From Actinomycetota bacterium (GTDB lineage: Bacteria > Actinomycetota > Actinomycetes > Streptosporangiales > Streptosporangiaceae), in the NCBI GenBank assembly GCA_003168255.1, contig PMSU01000130.1, positions 1-64,000 on the forward strand: a stretch of 64,000 nt of DNA, read 5' to 3'. The stretch's first letter is position 1, and each line of letters opens with the position of its first letter. The notes below the pieces were generated by a model. The model did no database searches. It was given only the letters and a program-made list of their open reading frames with translations, and had not been told where the DNA came from. Shown piece by piece: positions 56,770 through 64,000 of this stretch. The translations under genes and the position numbers were made by a program.

Positions 56770-58938
56770 GTGGCCCTGCGTATCATCATCGGCCTGGCCC
56801 TGACCGCCGTCGCGTTCGCGCTGGCCGGCCGCCGGGTGTGGTGGCTGTACCGGCTCGCGCGCAGCGGCCAGCCCGCGCCCGAGCGGTTCGAGATGGTGCG
56901 CAAGAACCCGGGCGGCGACGTCAAGTCGCAGGCCACCGAAGTATTCGGCCAGCGCAAGCTGCTGAAGTGGTCGGTGCCCGGGGTGGCGCACGCCCTGACG
57001 TTCTGGGGCTTCATCGTCTTGATCCTGACGATCATCGAGGCGTACGGCGACCTGTTCAGCCGACGGTTCGCGATCCCGGGCATCGGGCACTGGGCGGCGA
57101 TCGGGTTTATCGAGGATCTGTTCGCTGTCGCGGTCCTGGCCGGCATAGCCGCGTTCGGAATAATCAGGCTTCGCGCCAATCCGAAGCGTGAGGGGCGAGA
57201 CTCCCGGTTCGCCGGGTCGCACACCGGTGCGGCCTGGCTGGTCCTCTTCATGATCTTCCTGGTGGTCGCCACGCTGCTGCTGTACCGCGGCGCGCAGATT
57301 AACACCGGGGTGTTCCCCTACGCCCACGGGGCGTTCGCCTCGCAGATCGTCGGCCACTGGCTGGCGCCGCTCGGCGTACCAGCGAACCATGGGCTGGAGA
57401 CCGGCGGGATCCTGGCGCAGCTCGCGGTGATCCTGGGCTTCCTCGTGCTGGTCGTGTACTCCAAGCACCTGCACATCGGCATCGCCCCGCTCAACGTGCT
57501 GTTCGCCCGCCGCTCTGACGCGGGCCGGGCTGGCGCGCCTGGCGGCCTCGGCGCGTTGCAGCCGATGCGGTCGGGCGGCAAGGTGCTCGATTTCGAGGAG
57601 GCGGACCCGGACACTGATGTGTTCGGCCGCGGCAAGATCGAGGATTTCACCTGGAAGGGCCTCCTCGACATGGCCACCTGCACCGAGTGCGGCCGCTGCC
57701 AGTCGCAGTGCCCTGCCTGGGCCACCGACAAGCCGCTGTCGCCCAAGATGCTCATTCTCAACCTGCGCGACCACGCGTTCGCCAAGGCGCCGTACATCCT
57801 GGCGGCCTCGGACGAGGAGCGGGAGAAGCTGCCCGAGAGCGTCCAGGCGGAGGCGGCGCGGCCGCTGGTCGGCGACGCGGAAGCGAACGGCGTGATCGAT
57901 CCCGACGTGCTCTGGTCCTGCACCAACTGCGGCGCCTGCGTCGAGGAATGCCCGGTCGACATCGAGCACATCGACCACATCACCGACATGCGCAGGCACC
58001 AGGTCCTGATCGAGTCCGCTTTCCCCACCGAGGCTTCCTCGATGCTGAAGAACCTGGAGAACAAGGGCAATCCGTGGGGGATGAGCGAGAACAAGCGGAC
58101 AGAGTGGATCACCGAGCTCGACTTCGAGGTTCCGGTCGTGGACGGGGTGATCGGCGACGATGTCGAGTACCTGTTCTGGGTGGGCTGCGCGGGCGCGCTG
58201 GAGGACAGGGCCCGCAAGACCACCAAGGCCATCGCCCAGCTTCTGCATACGGCCGGGGTGAAGTTCGCCGTGCTCGGCCCGGCCGAGAGCTGCACCGGGG
58301 ATCCGGCCCGCCGGATGGGCAACGAGTTCGTCTACAGCATGCTGGCCCAGCAAAACATCGAGACGCTGAACGAGGCAAAGGCGCGCAAGATCGTCGCTAG
58401 CTGCCCGCACTGCTTCAACACGATCGCGAACGAGTACCCGCAGCTCGGCGGGAACTACGAGGTGATCCACCACACTCAGCTGCTGGCCCAGCTGGTCGCC
58501 GACGGCAAGCTCAAGCCGGTCAACCGGGTCGAGGAGAAGGTCACCTATCACGACCCGTGCTTCCTGGGCCGGCACAACCGAATCTTTTCCGCGCCGCGGG
58601 AGATCATGGAGCAGGTACCGGGCGTGCAGTCCCAGGAAATGCACCGGTGCAAGGAGCGCGGCTTCTGCTGTGGCGCGGGCGGGGCCAGGATGTGGATGGA
58701 GGAGCGGATCGGCAAGCGGATCAACACTGAGCGCATCGACGAGGCGCTCGGCACCGACCCCGACACCATCTCCACCGGCTGCCCGTATTGCATGGTGATG
58801 CTGGGCGACGCGGTCAACGCGAAGAAGAGCAGCGGAGAGGCGAAGGAATCGCTTGAGGTGGTAGACGTTGCCCAGCTGCTGGTCCGGTCGGTGCAGCCGC
58901 CGGCCGAGAATAAGCAGCCTGCGTCCGAGGAACAGTAA
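56770..58938 (+). CDS. EtfD-like membrane iron-sulphur oxidoreductase with CCG domains
   Basis: 722 residues from the GTG at 56770 after CAGGAGG. Residues 1-240 contain about five membrane helices (RIIIGLALTAVAFALAG, LTFWGFIVLILTIIEAYG). Two 4Fe-4S motifs follow: CTECGRCQSQCP from Cys304 and CTNCGACVEECP from Cys384. The C-terminal half has two CCG-type domains (WVGCAG, SCPHCF, HDPCFLGRHN, GFCCGAGG). This is the architecture of M. tuberculosis Rv0338c (EtfD), which takes electrons from EtfAB during beta-oxidation. No etf genes lie nearby. Convergent with the histidine kinase gene. Confidence 0.9.
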   Translation: MALRIIIGLALTAVAFALAGRRVWWLYRLARSGQPAPERFEMVRKNPGGDVKSQATEVFGQRKLLKWSVPGVAHALTFWGFIVLILTIIEAYGDLFSRRFAIPGIGHWAAIGFIEDLFAVAVLAGIAAFGIIRLRANPKREGRDSRFAGSHTGAAWLVLFMIFLVVATLLLYRGAQINTGVFPYAHGAFASQIVGHWLAPLGVPANHGLETGGILAQLAVILGFLVLVVYSKHLHIGIAPLNVLFARRSDAGRAGAPGGLGALQPMRSGGKVLDFEEADPDTDVFGRGKIEDFTWKGLLDMATCTECGRCQSQCPAWATDKPLSPKMLILNLRDHAFAKAPYILAASDEEREKLPESVQAEAARPLVGDAEANGVIDPDVLWSCTNCGACVEECPVDIEHIDHITDMRRHQVLIESAFPTEASSMLKNLENKGNPWGMSENKRTEWITELDFEVPVVDGVIGDDVEYLFWVGCAGALEDRARKTTKAIAQLLHTAGVKFAVLGPAESCTGDPARRMGNEFVYSMLAQQNIETLNEAKARKIVASCPHCFNTIANEYPQLGGNYEVIHHTQLLAQLVADGKLKPVNRVEEKVTYHDPCFLGRHNRIFSAPREIMEQVPGVQSQEMHRCKERGFCCGAGGARMWMEERIGKRINTERIDEALGTDPDTISTGCPYCMVMLGDAVNAKKSSGEAKESLEVVDVAQLLVRSVQPPAENKQPASEEQ

Positions 58939-58947
58939 CCGCGGCGA

Positions 58948-60420
58948 TCAGAGCTGCTGTTGCGGCGAGGTGGGCCGGGTTGGCAGCCAGACCTGTACCC
59001 GCGTGCCGCGGCCGGGCACAGACTCGAGCGCGGCTTGCCCGCCGTGCGCCCTGGCGATCGCCTGGACTATCGACAGGCCGAGTCCGCTCCCGGTCCGGTC
59101 GTTCCTGTTAAGCCCGGGCTGGCCGTCGGCCGCCGGCTGGCCGCTTGCCCGATCATCGCCGGAGTTACTCGTGCCGCGGTGGAACCTGTCGAATGCCCGG
59201 GCGGCGTTCTCCGCGGACATGCCGGGGCCCGAGTCCGCGACCTCGAGCACCACTCCGTGCTCAGACGCGGTAAGCCGGACCGCCGTGGGCGTGGCCGGCG
59301 GGGTGTACGCACGAACGTTGCCGAGCAGGTTCGCGAGAATCTGCCGGATGCGCGGCTCGTCTACCACCGCGACAAGATGCGGCGGTACCTCGGCGTAGAC
59401 GGGCCTGCTGGGCTCCACCGCCCTGGCGTCCGCGACCGCATCATGCACCAGGAGCGCGAGGTCGGTCTCTGTCAGGTCCAGCGAGGTCATCCGGTCCAGC
59501 CTGGCCAGCTCAAGCAGCTCGGCGACGAGCCTGCTCATCCGGTCCGCCTCCTGCTCGATCCGGCGCATCGCGTCCGGCAGCCGATCGGGACCGAGCGCGC
59601 CCTGCCGGTAAAGCTCGGCGTAGCCGCGGATGGTGGTGAGCGGGGTGCGGAGCTCGTGTGAGGCGTCGGCGGCGAACTGGCGCACCTTCTGCTCCGAGGC
59701 CAGCCGCGCGCTGAACGCCTGCTGAATCCTGTCCAGCATCGTGTTGATGGCCGAGGTCAGCCTGCCCGTCTCGGCCCGGTCGCCCGAGTCCGGCATCCTG
59801 GCGGTCAGGTCACCACGGGTGGTGATCTGGTTGGCGGTGGTGGCCATGCGATCCAGCGGGGCGAGACCGCGGCGGATCAGCCACCGCCCGCCGAGCGCGA
59901 GCAGCGCGATGAGAACCACGCCGGTGATGACCTCGGCGAGGATGGCCTCGCGCAGCGGTGCCTCGCGCTGGCTGAGCAGCCTGGCGACGACGATGAGCTG
60001 CCGGTCTCCCGACCGAGGCCTGGCGACCCGCCACACGGCGCGCAGCGCCGGACCGCCGTTCGGCAGGTTGATGGTGAACGGAGCCAGCTGCTTTACCTTC
60101 GGCGAGGTGCCGATGAGCCCGCTGGAGATCAAGCGGCTCACGTAGGACTCCAGTTGCTGCCCCACCGCTGTGGGAGGACTGATCAAGCCCGCGGCGCCGG
60201 TACGCGGCGTGAAGTACACGTCGTAGCTGCCGGCATCGCCCGCCATCGCCGTGATCGGGCGCGCCGCGGCAACCTTGAGTTGTCCGTCGAAGACGCTGCC
60301 GAGCCGCTTGCCGAATACGACACCGGAGACCAGGCCGAGGACGATGAGGAAAATGGTCGTGACCGCGATGAGCCCGGTGAGCAGCCGGGCACGCAGCGAC
60401 AGCCGCAGGTGACGGTTCAT
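58948..60420 (-). CDS. sensor histidine kinase
   Basis: 490 residues. Two membrane helices (13-36 and 162-180) enclose a 125-residue extracytoplasmic sensor. HAMP (LIRRGLAPLDRMATTANQIT), HisKA with His255 in ASHELRTPLTTI, and HATPase with NLLGNVRAYTPP, DSGPGMS and GSGLGLSIVQAI. OmpR/TrcS-like group. The gene is 15 bp downstream of its response regulator, so the pair is an operon. Confidence 0.94.
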   Translation of the reverse strand: MNRHLRLSLRARLLTGLIAVTTIFLIVLGLVSGVVFGKRLGSVFDGQLKVAAARPITAMAGDAGSYDVYFTPRTGAAGLISPPTAVGQQLESYVSRLISSGLIGTSPKVKQLAPFTINLPNGGPALRAVWRVARPRSGDRQLIVVARLLSQREAPLREAILAEVITGVVLIALLALGGRWLIRRGLAPLDRMATTANQITTRGDLTARMPDSGDRAETGRLTSAINTMLDRIQQAFSARLASEQKVRQFAADASHELRTPLTTIRGYAELYRQGALGPDRLPDAMRRIEQEADRMSRLVAELLELARLDRMTSLDLTETDLALLVHDAVADARAVEPSRPVYAEVPPHLVAVVDEPRIRQILANLLGNVRAYTPPATPTAVRLTASEHGVVLEVADSGPGMSAENAARAFDRFHRGTSNSGDDRASGQPAADGQPGLNRNDRTGSGLGLSIVQAIARAHGGQAALESVPGRGTRVQVWLPTRPTSPQQQL

Positions 60421-60435
60421 CCCGGGCTGGCCGAC

Positions 60436-61164
60436 TCAGGTTCCCGGCCCGGGACCAGCTAGCCGCAGGCTGTAGCCCACCCCGCGCTGGGTGTGGATGA
60501 TCGGCGGGCCGAGTGGATCGAGCTTGCGCCGCAGGTAGCTGACGTAAGTTTCGACGATCTGCGACTGGCCGGCGTAGTCCCAGCCCCACACGTTCTCGAG
60601 CAGCTGCTCCCTGGTCAGCACCCGCCCCTCGTGCCGCATCAGGTACGCGAGCAGCCGGAATTCGGTGGGCGAGAGCTCGACCGGCGTGCCGGCCCGCTGC
60701 ACCGTCCATCGTGATTCGTCGAGCTCAAGGTCACCGGCCCGGAGTGTCTGGGTGTCGGGGCTGCCCTCGCCGTCTGCCGTCCGTGATGCGCGGCGCAGGA
60801 CGGCGCGCACGCGGGCGACCAGCGACTCCACCGAGAAAGGCTTCGTGACGTAGTCGTCGCCGCCGATAGCCAGCCCTCGGACCGTGTCTGACGAGGTGTC
60901 CCTGGCCGTCAGGAAGATGACCGGTACCTCGTTTTTCGCGGCGCGGAGCCTGCGGCATACCTCGAACCCGTCTAGGTCGGGCAGCATCACGTCGAGCACG
61001 ATGAGGTCCGGCCGGTCCGACTCGGCCTGCCTGAGCGCGTCCTTGCCGGTGCAGGCCGTGGTCACGGCGCAGCCGTGGAACTGTAGGGCGACCTGGACCA
61101 GCTCACGGATGTTTGGCTCGTCGTCGACGACGAGCACTGCGGGGATGTGGTTGCTGTCATTCAT
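60436..61164 (-). CDS. OmpR-family response regulator
   Basis: 242 residues from the ATG at 61164 (GAGCGAGAAGCC upstream); an alternative ATG is at 61188. Receiver with Asp14-Asp15, phosphorylated Asp58 (LIVLDVMLPD) and Lys of TKPFS; C-terminal winged helix ELSPTEFRLLAYLMRHEGRV, LRRKLDPLG. Upstream partner of the kinase. Resembles TrcR/TcrA-like regulators. Targets unknown; the gene for a membrane-anchored protein lies 160 bp upstream on the same strand. Confidence 0.95.
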   Translation of the reverse strand: MNDSNHIPAVLVVDDEPNIRELVQVALQFHGCAVTTACTGKDALRQAESDRPDLIVLDVMLPDLDGFEVCRRLRAAKNEVPVIFLTARDTSSDTVRGLAIGGDDYVTKPFSVESLVARVRAVLRRASRTADGEGSPDTQTLRAGDLELDESRWTVQRAGTPVELSPTEFRLLAYLMRHEGRVLTREQLLENVWGWDYAGQSQIVETYVSYLRRKLDPLGPPIIHTQRGVGYSLRLAGPGPGT

Positions 61165-61325
61165 GGCTTCTCGCTCATTGTCCAGCATGCCGCGAGCGCC
61201 GGGCGCGCCCCGCGGTGGGACACGCCGGCGCTGGCCGGCCCTGGGAGAGGCTCGCCCGTGGGCAGCGCCATGGCCCGCCGGGCCATGGCGCGCAAGGCCG
61301 CTCGCGCTGTCAGAGCCCGTCTCCC

Positions 61326-62102
61326 TCAGGCCGCTGGTGAGCCCGAAGGAGTCGTGGCGGACGATCCCTTCGAAGCGCTCTTGCGGTTGTTACCCGGCCG
61401 GATGGCGATCAGCCTGGCGTCCCGCGTGCCGCCGACGACCTGCCCGCCGACGAACACCTGCGTACGGTATGACAGGGCGCTGCTCGCCGCTGCCTTGCCG
61501 CTCTCGCGGATGGCCGAGTTGCTCACGATGTTCCAGGTCCACGTCGTCCCGTTCTTGGCACGGACCACCAGGTGACCGCCACTGGACGACAGGACCTCGC
61601 CACGCTCGAACGCGAGCGTTTCGGTCCCGCCCTTCGTATTGAAGGCGATCTGCCCGTACATGCCCTTGATCCGGCGCAGCTGGAGGCGGCGGCAGTGCCT
61701 CTTGCCGGACTTGCCGCCTGACGTGCTGCTCGATGACGTGCTGCCCGACGCGGAGGCGCATGCGCTGGCTGAACTGCCGGTTGAGCTGAGCGCGGAATTC
61801 AGCGCCACGGCCTGCGAGGCGTTGGCCGGGGTCGAACTGCCGCCGCCCAGCTCCAGGCCGGCCAGCGCTCCGCCTGCGCCGAGCAGCACGGCGGCCGTGA
61901 TCCCGGCAGCCCACCGCAGGGCCTTGCCACGCTTCCTTGGCTGCGGCGGCTGCGGGCCCGGGCCGCCCGGCTGTCGGGCAGGCCCCAGCGGGGCCTGTCC
62001 GTGTCCTTGGGCTCCACCGGGCCAGCCTGGCGCGAACCTGAATGGCTGAGTGGGCGAGTGATCTTGCGGCTCCTGCCCGTAAGGCGGGTTCACGTTGTCC
62101 AT
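61326..62102 (-). CDS. membrane-anchored extracytoplasmic protein, DUF5666-like
   Basis: 258 residues from the ATG at 62102 (GGAGG 13 nt upstream); the frame opens to 62264, overlapping argS. Pro/Gly/Gln-rich cytosolic N-terminus (1-60), membrane span (62-83), Ser-rich stalk (about 92-135, SSTGSSASACASASGSTSSS), then a beta domain: RIKGMYGQIAFNTKGG, ERGEVLSSSGGHLVVRAKNG, TWTWNIVSNSAIRESG, RTQVFVGGQVVGG, like DUF5666. Follows argS on the same strand and precedes the response regulator. Confidence 0.75.
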   Translation of the reverse strand: MDNVNPPYGQEPQDHSPTQPFRFAPGWPGGAQGHGQAPLGPARQPGGPGPQPPQPRKRGKALRWAAGITAAVLLGAGGALAGLELGGGSSTPANASQAVALNSALSSTGSSASACASASGSTSSSSTSGGKSGKRHCRRLQLRRIKGMYGQIAFNTKGGTETLAFERGEVLSSSGGHLVVRAKNGTTWTWNIVSNSAIRESGKAAASSALSYRTQVFVGGQVVGGTRDARLIAIRPGNNRKSASKGSSATTPSGSPAA

Positions 62103-62184
62103 GTCAGCGAGCCTGCCTCCGCGATCTGGGACATCGCGGCGCAGAGCCTGGGATTTTACTGGGAGGTGACGAGGAGCTTGCCGG

Positions 62185-63948
62185 CTACATACGGTCCGGC
62201 ACCGGCACCCCGAGCAAGCCGAGGCCGGTGAGCAGGACGCGAAGCGTGAGGGCTGACAGCGCAAGCCTTGAATTCCGAACGGCGCTGCTGTCGGCCTGCA
62301 GCACCGGGCATTTCTCGTAGAACGTGGTGAACGCGCTGGCCAGGTCGAATAGGTAACCGCAGAGCCGGTGTGGCTCGGCGGTGTCGGCCACCTGGCGGAC
62401 GACAGCGGCGAAGCCGAGCAGTCGCAGCGCGACTGCCCGCTCGGCGTCCTCGGTGATCAGGATCGGAGCCGTGGCGTTGCCGGGATCAAGCTCGGCCTTG
62501 TGGAAGATGGAGCGGATCCGCGCCGTCGCGTATTGCAGGTAGGGGCCAGTGTTCCCGGTTAGCGCCAGCATCCTGTCGAAGTCCAGCGCATAACTGCTGT
62601 CCCTGGCAACCGACAGGTCCGCGTACTTGAGCGCGCCGATCCCGACCGCCTCGGCGATCTGGTGGCGCTCCGCGTCGTTGTCGTACCGGTCGGCGATGAC
62701 CTTCTCCGCCCGCTCGACCGCCTCCTCGACCAGCGTGCTCAGCTTGACCTGCTCGCCGCTCCTGGTCTTGAGCCGCTGCCCGTCGGGGCCGGTTACCAGG
62801 CCGATGGTCGCGTGCTCCGCGCTGATCTCATCGGTCAGCCAGCCGGCCTGGCGTGCGGTCGCGAAGAGCATGGCAAGGTGCAGAACCTGCTCAGAGCCGA
62901 CCACGTAGATGATCCGGCGCGCGCCGAGGTCGCGTATCCGGTACCTGATCGCGGCCACATCGGTCGTGCTGTAGCCGTATCCGCCATTGCTCTTGCGCAG
63001 GATGATCGGCAGCGGCCTACCGTCGCGGCCGGTGAAACCGGGCGGGAAGGCGCAGAGCGCACCGTCGCTGATGGTGGCGACGCCGGAGGATTCGAGCTCG
63101 TCGCAGACGTCGGCAAGCATCGGGTTGTAGAAGCTCTCCGGATCCATGTCGGCATCCGTGAGCGTGATGATGAGCCGGTCATAGAGCCGGCGGAGGTACT
63201 TCATGGACTCGCCGACCAGCATCCGCCAGACCTGTAGCGACTCCTCGTCTCCTGCCTGCAGGCTGACCACCCGCTGCCGCGAGCGTTCGGCGAATGCCGG
63301 ATCGGCATCGAATTTCGCCCGCGCCGCCTGGTAGAACCCGGTGAACTCGCCGCTGTTGAACTGCTCGCGCGTGGACTGTTCACCGATCTCGAGCGCATGC
63401 TCGATGAGCATGCCGAACGGGGTGCCCCAGTCTCCCAGGTGGGCGGCGCGGATCACCTGGTAGCCGAGGTGCTCGAGGACCCGGACGACCGCGTCGCCGA
63501 CCACCGTCGCCCGCAGGTGGCCGACGTGCAATTCCTTGGCGACATTCGGCCCCGAGTAGTCAACGACGATCTTCTCAGGCTGGCCCGGCTGCGGTGAGCC
63601 GCCCGCGGCCAGGTCATCGGGCGCCTGCGCGCCGAGCCGTTGCTCATCAAGCAGCGCTGACGCCCGGGCGGCGATCCAATCGTCGCGCAGCGTGAGGTTG
63701 ATGAAGCCGGGCCCGCTGATCTGGGGTTCCAGGCACAGGTCGGCCACGTCAAGGTGATGGCTGAGCTCGGCGGCGATCTCCCGCGGCGGGCGGCCGAGCC
63801 GCTTGCCGAGCGGCAAAGCCACGTTGGCCTGATAGTCGGCGAACTGCGACGGCCTGATCACGGGATCGTCGTCGGCGTGCTCGGGTCCGAAGGCTGCAGC
63901 AAGGCCAAGGCGCACACGCTGCGCGAGCACCTGTTGCGGATCGGTCAT
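62185..63948 (-). CDS. argS: arginyl-tRNA synthetase
   Basis: 587 residues, class Ia synthetase. N-terminal tRNA-binding domain (1-110), HIGH motif as H141-V-G-H144 in AKELHVGHLRATVVGD, LKTRSGEQVKL in the KMSKS position (canonical Lys is often lost in ArgRS), and the C-terminal anticodon-binding DALR domain. YIRxT-type tail ends GVPVPDRM. The start ATG at 63948 lies 23 bp from a hairpin at the window end. Confidence 0.97.
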   Translation of the reverse strand: MTDPQQVLAQRVRLGLAAAFGPEHADDDPVIRPSQFADYQANVALPLGKRLGRPPREIAAELSHHLDVADLCLEPQISGPGFINLTLRDDWIAARASALLDEQRLGAQAPDDLAAGGSPQPGQPEKIVVDYSGPNVAKELHVGHLRATVVGDAVVRVLEHLGYQVIRAAHLGDWGTPFGMLIEHALEIGEQSTREQFNSGEFTGFYQAARAKFDADPAFAERSRQRVVSLQAGDEESLQVWRMLVGESMKYLRRLYDRLIITLTDADMDPESFYNPMLADVCDELESSGVATISDGALCAFPPGFTGRDGRPLPIILRKSNGGYGYSTTDVAAIRYRIRDLGARRIIYVVGSEQVLHLAMLFATARQAGWLTDEISAEHATIGLVTGPDGQRLKTRSGEQVKLSTLVEEAVERAEKVIADRYDNDAERHQIAEAVGIGALKYADLSVARDSSYALDFDRMLALTGNTGPYLQYATARIRSIFHKAELDPGNATAPILITEDAERAVALRLLGFAAVVRQVADTAEPHRLCGYLFDLASAFTTFYEKCPVLQADSSAVRNSRLALSALTLRVLLTGLGLLGVPVPDRM

Positions 63949-63970
63949 GCACCAAGCCTATCCGCAGCAT

Positions 63971-64000
63971 CGCCAGGGGCAGGTCTGCTTTCCCCTGGCG
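63971..64000. terminator. hairpin at the window edge upstream of argS
   Basis: CGCCAGGGG (63971-63979) and CCCCTGGCG (63992-64000) are perfect 9-bp arms with a 12-nt loop. It may end an upstream gene, or be part of a leader or of a feature continuing past the window. Confidence 0.4.

Noticed and set aside
56701-58644. 647-codon open frame opposite the EtfD-like gene
   Set aside because: No motif and no ribosome site; the plus strand has two ferredoxin-type motifs and CCG domains.

Overview
The window is high-GC DNA from an actinomycete. It carries genes that are near-diagnostic for Actinomycetota: Lsr2, HspR with its HAIR operators, DUF2516, DUF3151, a CU044_5270-type protein and an EtfD-like iron-sulphur oxidoreductase. 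Codon use, GTG/TTG starts and AG-rich ribosome sites fit this. I cannot place the genus; the MurA keeps the fosfomycin-target cysteine, unlike mycobacteria. No tRNA, rRNA, CRISPR array, insertion sequence or prophage gene was seen.

Layout. 1-6.6 kb: a truncated endonuclease Q-like/UvrD helicase fusion reading leftwards, a small membrane protein, lsr2 and clpC. 6.7-11.3 kb: mutY, a secreted-type anchored protein, radA, a TIM-barrel isomerase and dtd. 11.3-18.4 kb: a BKACE (DUF849) enzyme overlapping asparaginase, an XRE regulator with DUF2516, a BlaI/M56 protease pair, a HisC-type aminotransferase and a large unusual regulator. 18.6-27.5 kb: murA, purB, purD, purA, an acetyltransferase, DUF3151, fba and pyrE. 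27.7-34.5 kb: a secretory lipase with a divergent TetR gene, a degenerate GGDEF protein, a giant sigma/anti-sigma/surface-protein fusion and an epimerase. 34.6-37.3 kb: an NYN-domain protein and a helical-repeat protein. 37.3-44.3 kb: the dnaK-grpE-dnaJ-hspR-clpB heat-shock operon. 44.7-54.1 kb: a LacI-controlled sugar ABC transporter and alpha-glucosidase, interrupted by an opposite-strand trio (membrane protein, phosphoesterase, ParB-like). 54.2-64 kb: an ECF sigma/CU044_5270 pair, EtfD-like oxidoreductase, a two-component system, a membrane-anchored protein and argS.

How genes work together. Protein quality control is strongly represented: ClpC, ClpB, DnaK/GrpE/DnaJ, HspR, HAIR sites and a ClgR-like box. 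DNA maintenance is represented by MutY, RadA and the EndoQ-UvrD fusion. Purine synthesis (PurB, PurD, PurA) and PyrE supply nucleotides. The LacI-SBP-permease-permease-ATPase-GH13 set forms an oligosaccharide uptake and hydrolysis module.

The most unusual item is the 1053-codon gene at 30853-34014. It joins a sigma factor, a zinc anti-sigma motif, a membrane span and about 550 or more residues of extracellular-type sequence in one polypeptide. It lies divergent from a degenerate GGDEF protein across a nested palindrome, and its last 573 bp run antisense through a neighbouring epimerase gene. Other points worth checking are the three-part regulator at 16979-18358, a 20-bp perfect hairpin with a second partial copy 30 kb away, and several tandem repeats in intergenic regions.
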